Shown one piece after another: positions 8,727-16,521 of a DNA stretch of 64,000 bases. Made by a program: the position numbers and the translations under genes. The notes beneath the pieces are model-generated. The model did no database searches. It saw only the letters and a list, made by a program, of their open reading frames with translations, and was not told the DNA's origin. The stretch's first letter is position 1. Every line of letters begins with the position of its first letter. This DNA is from Capnocytophaga sp. (GTDB lineage Bacteria > Bacteroidota > Bacteroidia > Flavobacteriales > Flavobacteriaceae), in NCBI RefSeq assembly GCF_030532915.1, contig NZ_JAUNKD010000006.1, positions 37,181-101,180 of the forward strand. Reading direction: 5' to 3'.

Positions 8727-9650
8727 TTATGCTTCTTTGTTATTTTCTTTCATTTTTTCAGCAATTTGATTCGATGCCGCAAATGAAGTTATCATATTGT
8801 TAAGCATTTCGCTTCCGGCATTGGGTGAATTCGGTAGCAAAATCAAATTACTGCTGGTTTGTTGTCCAACTGCCTGCAACGTATCGTAATGCTGGGTTAC
8901 GACAATCAAAGCGGAGGCTTCTTGTGAGCTGATTCCCACCTTGTTAAGCACATCAACGCTTTCCACCAATCCGCGGGCAATTTCACGACGTTGGTCGGCA
9001 ATACCCTGCCCTTGCAAACGCTTGCTTTCGGCTTCAGCTTTGGCTTTTTCAACGATTAAAATACGCTGTGCATCACCTTCGTACTGAGCTGCAACCTTCT
9101 CACGTTCAGCAGCGTTGATACGGTTCATCGCGGCTTTCACTTGCGAATCGGGGTCGATGTCAGTAACCAAAGTTTTGATAATATCGTAACCGTAAGTTTC
9201 CATCGCTTCTTGCACTTCGCGTTTTACGGCAATGGCGATATCGTCTTTCTTTACGAAAACATCATCCAGACGCATTTTCGGCACTTCGGCACGCACCACG
9301 TCAAACACGTAGCTGGTAATTTGGTCGTGCGGATATTCCAATCGGTAAATGGCATCGTACACCTTGTCTTTAATCACGACGTACTGCACCGAAACTTTGA
9401 TTTTTACGAACACATCATCAAGAGTTTTGGTCTCCACAATTACATCTAATTGCTGGATTTTCAAACTGATGCGTGCCGCAATTTTGTCAATAATCGGAAT
9501 TTTGATTTGCAAACCCGAATGACGAATGCTCTGAAATTTACCAAAACGCTCGATAGCCACGGCGGTTTGTTGTTTCACGGTAAAAAACATTCCGAAGAAA
9601 ACAACCAACGCCAAAAAAATAAAGGGAATTAACGGAAAAAATTCGTTCAT
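8727..9650 (-). CDS. SPFH/Band 7 (stomatin-like) membrane-anchored protein
   Basis: A 307-residue protein with one N-terminal transmembrane anchor (about 5-24), then a Band 7/SPFH domain (VKQQTAVAIERFGKF... to about 200). A coiled-coil helix rich in Ala, Glu and Lys follows (MNRINAAEREKVAAQYEGDAQRILIVEKAKAEAESKRLQGQG). The tail is Asn/Met-rich. The layout is that of stomatin/paraslipin proteins of the QmcA type, which oligomerise into membrane microdomain scaffolds and often modulate membrane proteases. No NfeD partner is adjacent. It sits between its own terminator and the gldBC-asnA operon, 69 nt after asnA. The family is certain; the cellular role here is not known. Confidence 0.93.
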   Translation of the reverse strand: MNEFFPLIPFIFLALVVFFGMFFTVKQQTAVAIERFGKFQSIRHSGLQIKIPIIDKIAARISLKIQQLDVIVETKTLDDVFVKIKVSVQYVVIKDKVYDAIYRLEYPHDQITSYVFDVVRAEVPKMRLDDVFVKKDDIAIAVKREVQEAMETYGYDIIKTLVTDIDPDSQVKAAMNRINAAEREKVAAQYEGDAQRILIVEKAKAEAESKRLQGQGIADQRREIARGLVESVDVLNKVGISSQEASALIVVTQHYDTLQAVGQQTSSNLILLPNSPNAGSEMLNNMITSFAASNQIAEKMKENNKEA

Positions 9651-9719
9651 AATATATCTTTTTTTAAATTAACGTTGCTAAGATACAACTTTTTTGATTA
9701 TCTGCAAATTTTATGTGAA

Positions 9720-10757
9720 CTATATCAACGGAATATGCCATTCGTTGCAAGTGGCGCGCATCTCATCAGGCCATATACTTGCCTGAATTTCACCAATATG
9801 AGCCTTATGCAAAAGAAACATACACAAACGTGACTGCCCGATACCGCCTCCAATAGAAAGCGGTAACGCCCCCTCAATCAGGCGTTTGTGAAAGTAGAGA
9901 TGCAACCTGTCTTCTTTTTGTTCCAACTGCAATTGCCGCAACAACGTTTCTTGATTCACACGAATTCCCATTGAGGAAATCTCGAACGGAAGCTCCAAAA
10001 TAGGATTCCAAAGAATGATGTCGCCGTTGAGTCCTGCATATTTTTCATCACAACGGCCGCTCCAATCGTCGTAATCGGGTGCTCTGGTGTCGTGTTTTTC
10101 GCCATTGGAAAGTTTTCCGCCTATACCGATGATAAACACCGCTTTATGTTCTTTGGCAATGGCGGCTTCACGCTCTTTGGGCGTTAGGTGCGGATATTTT
10201 TGCAACAATTCTTCCGAATGGATAAAATAAATTTCGGGAGGCAATATGGGTTTTATCGCTGAAAAACTCTCGCAAACCAAATATTCAGTGCGTAAAAGTG
10301 TAGCGTAAATACGACGTACAATATTTTTCAGAAAATCAATATTACGCTGATTTTCAGAAATTACCATTTCCCAATCCCACTGGTCAACGTAAAGCGAATG
10401 CAAATTTCCGAGTTCTTCATCAGCGCGAATGGCGTTCATATCGGTGTAAATTCCGTATCCTTTTTCAATGTGATAATCAGCGAGCATCACACGCTTCCAT
10501 TTGGCAAGCGAATGCACCACTTCGGCGCGTTTTTCGTTCATATCCTTAATGGGGAAATTCACCGCCCGTTCCACACCGCTCAAATCATCATTAAGCCCTG
10601 TGCCTTGCAAAACGAAAAGCGGTGCCGTAACGCGCCGCAAACGCAACTCGGCAGAGAGATTTACCTGAAAAAAATCTTTTATTTTTTGAATGCCCAACTC
10701 GGTTTGTTGCAAATCCAAAAGCGGACGATAGTGTTGGGGTTTAATAAGATAACTCAT
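9720..10757 (-). CDS. asnA: Aspartate--ammonia ligase (asparagine synthetase A)
   Basis: ATP-dependent synthesis of asparagine from aspartate and ammonia; a class II aminoacyl-tRNA-synthetase-like fold. The 345 residues are close to the usual 330. Family features are visible: the N-terminal YLIKPQHYRPLLDLQQTELGIQKIKDFF, the phrase DLSGVERAVNFPIKD, the KWKRVMLADY segment, SIGGGIGQSRLCMFLLHKAHIGEIQ (motif 3-like) and the final QASIWPDEM. It begins 25 nt after gldC and so appears to be the last gene of a gldB-gldC-asnA transcript. No asnB-type glutamine domain is present. Confidence 0.95.
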   Translation of the reverse strand: MSYLIKPQHYRPLLDLQQTELGIQKIKDFFQVNLSAELRLRRVTAPLFVLQGTGLNDDLSGVERAVNFPIKDMNEKRAEVVHSLAKWKRVMLADYHIEKGYGIYTDMNAIRADEELGNLHSLYVDQWDWEMVISENQRNIDFLKNIVRRIYATLLRTEYLVCESFSAIKPILPPEIYFIHSEELLQKYPHLTPKEREAAIAKEHKAVFIIGIGGKLSNGEKHDTRAPDYDDWSGRCDEKYAGLNGDIILWNPILELPFEISSMGIRVNQETLLRQLQLEQKEDRLHLYFHKRLIEGALPLSIGGGIGQSRLCMFLLHKAHIGEIQASIWPDEMRATCNEWHIPLI

Positions 10758-10782
10758 TATTTAACAATTTGAAAAACAGCCA

Positions 10783-11115
10783 TTACGGCTTCAACTCCAT
10801 TTTTTGTGCAAAATACTCACAAAAATCGCGCATCGTGTCGCGCATTTTTTCATCATCGGTGGCTCTGTGAAACGTGTCTGCCATTGCCGATAAGGTTTGA
10901 TAGAAAAACATTTTCATTTCATCAACGGGCATATCTTTGGTCCAGAGGTCGATGCGCAAGGCTTCTTTATTCTTTGAATCCCAGACAGATAACAAAACAG
11001 CTTTGGTTTCTTCGTTGTAAACGCCACCGTCTTCGGCATTCCAAAATAATTTTTCGGGGATATGATTTTCATCCAACGTAACGGAGAGCTGAATGTTTGA
11101 TGTTTTTTTTGACAT
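10783..11115 (-). CDS. gldC: Gliding motility protein GldC
   Basis: A 110-residue soluble protein of the GldC family, found in gliding Bacteroidota and important for full gliding efficiency in Flavobacterium johnsoniae. The start (MSKKTSNIQLSVTLDENHIPEKLFWNAEDGG) and the segment KAVLLSVWDSKNKEALRIDLWTKDMPVDEMK are typical. Its start codon overlaps the gldB stop by one base (TAATG), which suggests coupled translation. No signal peptide or membrane segment is seen, in line with a cytoplasmic or peripheral location. Confidence 0.92.
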   Translation of the reverse strand: MSKKTSNIQLSVTLDENHIPEKLFWNAEDGGVYNEETKAVLLSVWDSKNKEALRIDLWTKDMPVDEMKMFFYQTLSAMADTFHRATDDEKMRDTMRDFCEYFAQKMELKP

Positions 11116-12068
11116 TATTTTTTAGGTTTATAAGATGATTTTTTAAACAACTCGTCTGACTTCATTGCAAGCATCTCAATAAGAGACGTTTGACTATTTT
11201 TTTCCATAAATGATTGCACAATTTGCAAGCCCACAAAACGCCCCACGCCGCCGGGTGATTCGTTGTCCAGTTCCAAATAAAATTTTGAAAACGGCGCCGG
11301 ATAAACAAACCGATTCAGCAGGCGTTTATCCGTTTGGTACAGCAAGTCATTTTCAATGAAATACCGCCAAATTTGCGATTCGTTTTCCGTTGCCCATTTC
11401 CATTTTAGGGTTTCATATTTTAAAATGTCGGCTTGTGATTTTTTGGGTAACAATCGCTCAATAAGATACAATTTCTTTCCTTCATAAATAATATTATCCA
11501 AAAAAGTAAGATACTGATAACGAGGAATTAATTTCTCGGCAAAAGCCTCAGCAAGGTCAATGACGATGTATTCTTTTTTGAGTTCAAACCGAATGTATTT
11601 TTGAATGTTTTCATAAAAATAATGATTTTCGCCCAAATAGTTGTCAATCCCGATAAGTAACAGACTATCAGCATAAATAACCCTTGATTGATAATCCACC
11701 TCTGAGGTAAGCGTAATTACCTTCGGGGCTTTGAAATTCGGAAAATAGTACTTTATATGTTGAAACAAATTTTTAATTTCCTTTTTTTCGCTTGCAAAAT
11801 TGCCAATGTGCTTGCGCACTTCTTGGTAAAGTTCTTGCCGCAGAGTATCTTTCTGTATATCAATCCATTCCTTATCATCAATGTTTGATGTAAAGAAAAA
11901 CGGAAATTCCTTTCGCAATTCGGGCAATTTATCAGCCGGCGTTTCAAAGAAAAGTGAATCGAACCGAACGGTTTCAAAAGGCACTGATATAGAGGCTATT
12001 TCCTTTTCTTTTTTGTCTTGACAACCGATAAAAGCCAACAGCCCGACACATAAAAATAATCGTTTCAT
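11115..12068 (-). CDS. gldB: Gliding motility lipoprotein GldB
   Basis: Lipoprotein required for gliding (and indirectly for type IX secretion) in flavobacteria. The start is set at the ATG at 12068, which gives a compact signal with lipobox (MKRLFLCVGLLAFIGC, Cys16) and 317 residues; the frame extends to 12164 but that would put about 32 residues in front of the signal. The mature part has the family's phrases: FDSLFFETPADKLPELRKEFPFFF, HIKYYFPNFKAPKVITLTSEVDYQ, NYLGENHYFY and a C-terminal NESPGGVGRFVGLQIVQSFM. It is directly followed by gldC, the usual gldBC order. Upstream, TACATTTG (minus strand, 12098-12105) is a possible -7 element. Confidence 0.92.
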   Translation of the reverse strand: MKRLFLCVGLLAFIGCQDKKEKEIASISVPFETVRFDSLFFETPADKLPELRKEFPFFFTSNIDDKEWIDIQKDTLRQELYQEVRKHIGNFASEKKEIKNLFQHIKYYFPNFKAPKVITLTSEVDYQSRVIYADSLLLIGIDNYLGENHYFYENIQKYIRFELKKEYIVIDLAEAFAEKLIPRYQYLTFLDNIIYEGKKLYLIERLLPKKSQADILKYETLKWKWATENESQIWRYFIENDLLYQTDKRLLNRFVYPAPFSKFYLELDNESPGGVGRFVGLQIVQSFMEKNSQTSLIEMLAMKSDELFKKSSYKPKK

Positions 12069-12189
12069 TAGAAAAATAAATTTCGCAAGTTTGATGGCAA
12101 ATGTAGGCAAAAAAAAATAAAATTCGGTAAAATCAGCACTAAAAAACATCTTTTTTGGTAACAATCAGGCAATTATTAATTTTCTGTTG

Positions 12190-12197
12190 TATATTTG
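12190..12197 (+). promoter_or_regulatory. -7 element of the mvaA promoter
   Basis: TATATTTG matches TAnnTTTG and lies 41 nt before the mvaA ATG. A correctly spaced -33 TTTG is not obvious, so the call rests on the -7 box alone. Confidence 0.45.
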
Positions 12198-12238
12198 CAA
12201 CGCACTTACTTGACTAAAAATAAAAACACATTGCATTG

Positions 12239-13555
12239 ATGAAAAAAATAGACGGATTTTCAAAACTGACAAAACAACAAAAAATCGATTGGGTTTGCCA
12301 AACTTATTTTGCGGGCGACAACAAGGCATTTTCATACTTTGAAAAATATCATAACAGCGACAAGGCTTTGCAACAGCTTCACGATGAGTTTATTGAAAAT
12401 GCCATCACCAATTACTACTTACCCTTTGCCATAGCACCGAACTTTACCATTAACGGACGTACCTACACCGTGCCGATGGTCATTGAAGAGAGTTCGGTAG
12501 TGGCAGCCGCTAGCCGTGCCGCCAAATTTTGGGAAATACGAGGCGGATTTACCACCGAAGTGATTTCAACCCAAAAAAACGGACAGGTTCACTTTATGTT
12601 TTATGGCGAAAAAACGGATTTAGAACATTTTTTCAATAGTATAAAACCCAAAATGTTTGAAAATGCAAAAGCCATCACTACCAATATGGAAAAACGTGGC
12701 GGAGGCATCACAGCGCTGAAACTCATTGACAAACGCAGCGAACTTGCTCATTACTACCAACTTTTCGCCACTTTTGAAACATTGGACGCTATGGGGGCGA
12801 ACTTCATCAATTCGTGCTTGGAATCGTTTTCGGAAACGTTTGCCAATGAAGCCAAAAATTTTCCGGCAATTAACGGAAAGTACGAAATTGTGATGTCGAT
12901 TCTGTCCAACTATGTCCCTGAATGTTTGGTGAAATCTAAAGTGTCGTGCCCTGTTGAAAAAATGGCAGTTGCCAACCTAAGCGGAACTGAATTCTGTGAG
13001 AAATTTGTCAGAGCCATCACCATCGCCAATGCCGAAGTGCATCGTGCCACCACGCATAACAAAGGCATTATGAACGGAATAGACTCCGTAGTGTTGGCAA
13101 CCGGAAACGATTTCAGAGCCGTTGAAGCCGGCGTACACGCCTACGCCGCCCGAAGCGGGAAGTACCAAAGTTTGACGAATGCAAAAATTGAAAACGGGAT
13201 TTTCCACTTTGGCATTGAGGTGCCGCTGGCATTAGGAACCGTTGGCGGACTGACAAACCTGCATCCGCTAGTGAAAACCGCCTTGCAAATTCTGGAAAAA
13301 CCTTCGGCAAGAGAATTAATGCAAATCGCTGCTACGGTAGGCTTGGCACAAAATTTTGCTGCCGTGAGTTCACTCATTACACTCGGCATACAAAAAGGAC
13401 ATATGAAAATGCACCTGATGAACATTTTGAATCAATTAGGAGCAAACGACACTCAAAAACAATATATTACAGATTATTTCAAAGACAAAACCCCCTCTCA
13501 TAACGAAGTGGTTCGCATTTTTGAAAGCATCAAAGAACAAAAAAACAAACACTGA
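12239..13555 (+). CDS. mvaA: Hydroxymethylglutaryl-CoA reductase, class II (mevalonate pathway)
   Basis: Reduces HMG-CoA to mevalonate, the committed step of the mevalonate route to isoprenoids. The 438 residues match bacterial class II enzymes. The catalytic set can be placed by eye: Glu83/84 in VIEESSVVAAASRAA, Lys275 in HNKGIMNGID, Asp291 in GNDFRAVE and His388 in GIQKGHMKMH, plus the substrate loop ENAITNYYLPFAIAPNF and DAMGANFINSCLE. The ATG at 12239 is preferred to the TTG just before it. Family members are often labelled degradative by similarity to Pseudomonas mevalonii; in Flavobacteriia the gene is expected to serve biosynthesis. It starts a plus-strand run with the next two genes. 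Confidence 0.95.
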   Translation: MKKIDGFSKLTKQQKIDWVCQTYFAGDNKAFSYFEKYHNSDKALQQLHDEFIENAITNYYLPFAIAPNFTINGRTYTVPMVIEESSVVAAASRAAKFWEIRGGFTTEVISTQKNGQVHFMFYGEKTDLEHFFNSIKPKMFENAKAITTNMEKRGGGITALKLIDKRSELAHYYQLFATFETLDAMGANFINSCLESFSETFANEAKNFPAINGKYEIVMSILSNYVPECLVKSKVSCPVEKMAVANLSGTEFCEKFVRAITIANAEVHRATTHNKGIMNGIDSVVLATGNDFRAVEAGVHAYAARSGKYQSLTNAKIENGIFHFGIEVPLALGTVGGLTNLHPLVKTALQILEKPSARELMQIAATVGLAQNFAAVSSLITLGIQKGHMKMHLMNILNQLGANDTQKQYITDYFKDKTPSHNEVVRIFESIKEQKNKH

Positions 13556-13602
13556 ATTTCAAATACTTAAATAATAATTACAAACTTTTAAATAATTTTC
13601 TT

Positions 13603-14817
13603 ATGAAAAAACTACTGTTATTCTTTGCACTGTTATTTTTACAAAACGGCTTCACACAAGTAATCTCCGAAGAATTTAATTCTAACAGACTAAACGGAAA
13701 ACGCAAAATAGCCATTTACCTTCCGGAAAAATTTTCAGAAAAAGAAGGATACCCGCTGTTGGTCGTGCTTGATGCTGCCTCATTGATGGAATCGGTCATC
13801 GCAACCACCCGCTATTACGAGTATGCGCACAATATGCCCAAGTGCATCGTTGTGGGCGTGTTCAGCACCGAAGAAGATGTTACCGTTCCGCACGAAGTTG
13901 GGCGACCGATGAATGAATCGGCACGTTTTTTTGAATTCGTCGCTGCCGAGTTAGTCCCTTACGTTCAAGGAAAATACCCTATCAGCAACCTTAAAGCCGT
14001 TATAGGCTCAGACGAGTCGGGCTATCTGGCAAGCCATTACTTATTGAGTGACAAGCCGTTATTCAATGCTGTCATTGCCCTCAATCCGCAAGTTCAACCC
14101 TACATTTATATGCCGCTTTCCGAGCAGTTTACAAAAGCCAAAAAGTTTACTTTTTTCTACACTGCCACAACCGATATGGAAAATGCGGCTTCGCTTGAAA
14201 AAATAAAAACCTTAAACAACCAACTCAAAGGGAAGTCGAACGAGTATGTAAGCTATCATCACGATGTTTTTGAAGGTTCATCACCACAAACAACTGATTT
14301 AATGGGAGTTTCAAAAGCAATCGACATTCTTTTTGATGCCTACAAACCCATTTCTGCCAAAGAATTTAAAGAAAAAATTCAACCTTTGCAAGAAAATATT
14401 TTTGAATATATCGAAAACAAATACAACCGAATACACAAAGAACTGGGTGTTAAAAAGAAACCGCTGTTAAACGACATTTTAGCAATTTACGACGTTATTA
14501 AAGAAAAAGAAGAATGGAATTCACTCTTGAAACTTTCTGATTTCGTGAGAGCTAACGGATACAACGAAACTGCTATGCCAAGTTTCTTCTTGGGTGAATT
14601 TTACGAAAATACCAACGACTTTAAAAGAGCCGTTCGCGCCTATCAACGTGCTTATGGCGAGCCGGCTGTTGATTTCATTAAACAAGACCTTATTAATGAG
14701 CGTATTACAAAACTTCGGAAAAGTTTGAAAAAAGCGAAGGGCAAACCTGAGGAGGAGGAAGAACCTGCACAAGAAGAAAGCGAGCAAACACCAACAACCG
14801 AAGAAACGCAAAATTAA
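13603..14817 (+). CDS. Secreted alpha/beta-hydrolase (esterase D-like) protein, probably catalytically dead
   Basis: A 404-residue protein with a signal peptide (MKKLLLFFALLFLQNGFTQ). Residues of about 20-240 follow the putative esterase fold (RKIAIYLPEKFSEKEGYPLLVVLDAASL, then RFFEFVAAELVPYVQGKYP). At the nucleophile elbow, where GxSxG is expected, the sequence is IGSDESGYLA, with Asp137 in place of the serine, and no clear catalytic histidine is seen in the usual position. The second half holds TPR-like helices (FLGEFYENTNDFKRAVRAYQRAYG) and ends in an acidic, low-complexity tail. It lies 47 nt after mvaA and 9 nt before radA. It is likely a periplasmic binding or scaffold protein rather than an enzyme; the exact role is unknown. 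Confidence 0.7.
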   Translation: MKKLLLFFALLFLQNGFTQVISEEFNSNRLNGKRKIAIYLPEKFSEKEGYPLLVVLDAASLMESVIATTRYYEYAHNMPKCIVVGVFSTEEDVTVPHEVGRPMNESARFFEFVAAELVPYVQGKYPISNLKAVIGSDESGYLASHYLLSDKPLFNAVIALNPQVQPYIYMPLSEQFTKAKKFTFFYTATTDMENAASLEKIKTLNNQLKGKSNEYVSYHHDVFEGSSPQTTDLMGVSKAIDILFDAYKPISAKEFKEKIQPLQENIFEYIENKYNRIHKELGVKKKPLLNDILAIYDVIKEKEEWNSLLKLSDFVRANGYNETAMPSFFLGEFYENTNDFKRAVRAYQRAYGEPAVDFIKQDLINERITKLRKSLKKAKGKPEEEEEPAQEESEQTPTTEETQN

Positions 14818-14826
14818 CACCCGTTT

Positions 14827-16188
14827 ATGAAGGTAAAAACAACCTATTTCTGTCAGAATTGCGGCACGCAGTACAGCAAATGGCAGGGGCAGTGCTATGC
14901 CTGTAAGGAATGGAACACCATCGCCGAGGAAGTCCTCCAAAAAGAAGACAAAAAGGCTTGGCAAAACACCTCCGACTCAAAAAGCAAAAAAGCGCCCAAA
15001 TACGTTGCCATTTCACAGATAAGCACTCAATCCGAAAGCAGACTAAACACTAACAATCAAGAACTTAACAATGTTTTAGGAGGCGGTATCGTTCCCGGTT
15101 CGGTAACCTTGTTGGGTGGTGAACCCGGTATTGGGAAAAGTACGCTTTTGTTGCAAATCGCCTTAAATTTACCCTACCGAACCCTATACGTTTCGGGAGA
15201 AGAAAGCGAAAAGCAAATCAAAATGCGTGCCGACCGCATTGAGCATAAACTCAACAATTGTTTTATCTTAACGGAAATAAAAACACAAAACATATTCCAG
15301 CAAATCAAGGAGTTACAACCCGAAATCGTGATTATTGATTCCATTCAAACTCTGCAATCTGATTATATCGAGGCATCAGCCGGAAGCATTTCGCAAATTC
15401 GGGAATGCACCTCCGAACTCATCAAATTTGCCAAAACCACCCACACACCCGTTATCCTCATCGGGCATATTACCAAAGACGGACAAATTGCAGGACCTAA
15501 AATTTTGGAACATATGGTGGATACCGTTTTGCAGTTTGAAGGCGACCGCAACCACGTGTACCGCATCTTGCGTTCGCTCAAAAATCGTTTTGGTTCTACC
15601 GCTGAATTAGGCATTTACGAAATGCTCAGCAACGGATTACGCGAAGTGAACAACCCGTCGGAAATTCTGATTTCAAAAACCGACGAAACCATCAGTGGCA
15701 CCACCATAGCCGCTACTTTGGAAGGAATGCGCCCATTAATGATTGAAATTCAAGCTCTTGTAAGCACTGCCGTTTACGGAACACCGCAACGCAGCGCCAC
15801 GGGTTTTAACGCCAAACGCCTCAATATGTTGCTCGCCGTATTGGAAAAACGCGCCGGCTTCCGATTGGGGGCGAAAGACGTGTTTTTAAACATCACCGGC
15901 GGAATCACCATTGACGACCCCGCCACCGATTTGGGCGTGGCAATGGCGATTTTATCGTCAAATGAAGATATCGCCATCGAAAAAAACATCTGTTTTGCAG
16001 GCGAAGTGGGGCTGGGCGGTGAAATACGCCCCGTACAACGCGTGGAACAGCGCATCACCGAAGCCGAAAAACTGGGTTTTGAAACTATTTTCATTTCAAA
16101 ATACAGCAAAATAGCGCTAAAAAACACGCAAATCAACATCGTCAAAGTGGCTAAAATTGAAGATGCCATCCAAGAATTATTCGGATAA
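14827..16188 (+). CDS. radA: DNA repair/branch-migration protein RadA (Sms)
   Basis: RecA-like ATPase that promotes branch migration and processing of recombination intermediates. Length 453 is typical. It has an N-terminal C4 zinc finger (Cys9, Cys12, Cys23, Cys26), Walker A GGEPGIGKST at 97-106, Walker B-like EIVIIDSIQT, the RadA-specific KNRFG motif at 252-256, and a C-terminal Lon-protease-like domain without protease function (GGITIDDPATDLGVAMAIL). It begins 9 nt after the esterase-like gene and is followed by a strong stem-loop. Confidence 0.97.
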   Translation: MKVKTTYFCQNCGTQYSKWQGQCYACKEWNTIAEEVLQKEDKKAWQNTSDSKSKKAPKYVAISQISTQSESRLNTNNQELNNVLGGGIVPGSVTLLGGEPGIGKSTLLLQIALNLPYRTLYVSGEESEKQIKMRADRIEHKLNNCFILTEIKTQNIFQQIKELQPEIVIIDSIQTLQSDYIEASAGSISQIRECTSELIKFAKTTHTPVILIGHITKDGQIAGPKILEHMVDTVLQFEGDRNHVYRILRSLKNRFGSTAELGIYEMLSNGLREVNNPSEILISKTDETISGTTIAATLEGMRPLMIEIQALVSTAVYGTPQRSATGFNAKRLNMLLAVLEKRAGFRLGAKDVFLNITGGITIDDPATDLGVAMAILSSNEDIAIEKNICFAGEVGLGGEIRPVQRVEQRITEAEKLGFETIFISKYSKIALKNTQINIVKVAKIEDAIQELFG

Positions 16189-16199
16189 TCCACATAAAA

Positions 16200-16236
16200 A
16201 AAAAGCAGAAATTTTTGAGTAAATTTCTGCTTTTTA
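16200..16236. terminator. Bidirectional terminator after radA
   Basis: Perfect 11-bp stem AGCAGAAATTT (16204-16214) and AAATTTCTGCT (16221-16231) with A-run to the left and T-run to the right. It can serve both radA and the small convergent gene. Confidence 0.8.
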
Positions 16237-16238
16237 AC

Positions 16239-16370
16239 CTATTTTTTCTTCTTTCCGCTACGGAAAAACAACACGAGCATCACAACAAACCCCAGGCAAA
16301 CCAGCCCGAAAAAATACATAATGATACTACCAGCCGTGTGATCATAAAGAGCAATGTTTTGAGTCATCAT
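16239..16370 (-). CDS. 43-residue single-pass membrane protein
   Basis: A short frame from ATG at 16370 to TAG at 16239. The protein has a polar N-terminus (MMTQNIALYDHTAG), one hydrophobic helix of about 22 residues (SIIMYFFGLVCLGFVVMLVLFF) and a basic tail (RSGKKKK), as expected for a small inner-membrane protein with its C-terminus inside. Its end abuts the radA terminator. It is too short for automatic gene lists, and no family is recognised. The transmembrane pattern, the positive-inside tail and the terminator placement support a real gene. Confidence 0.55.
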   Translation of the reverse strand: MMTQNIALYDHTAGSIIMYFFGLVCLGFVVMLVLFFRSGKKKK

Positions 16371-16521
16371 ATTTTAGTAAATTTAATTGGCTAAATTAAT
16401 AATTTTGTTCGGTAAAAAAAATGACAAACTTCATATTTCTCACCAAAAACCGATTTTTTATAACTATTCTAAATTATTTTTCTTTTACAAAAAATTTAAA
16501 ATCTTATTAATCTGTTAAAAA

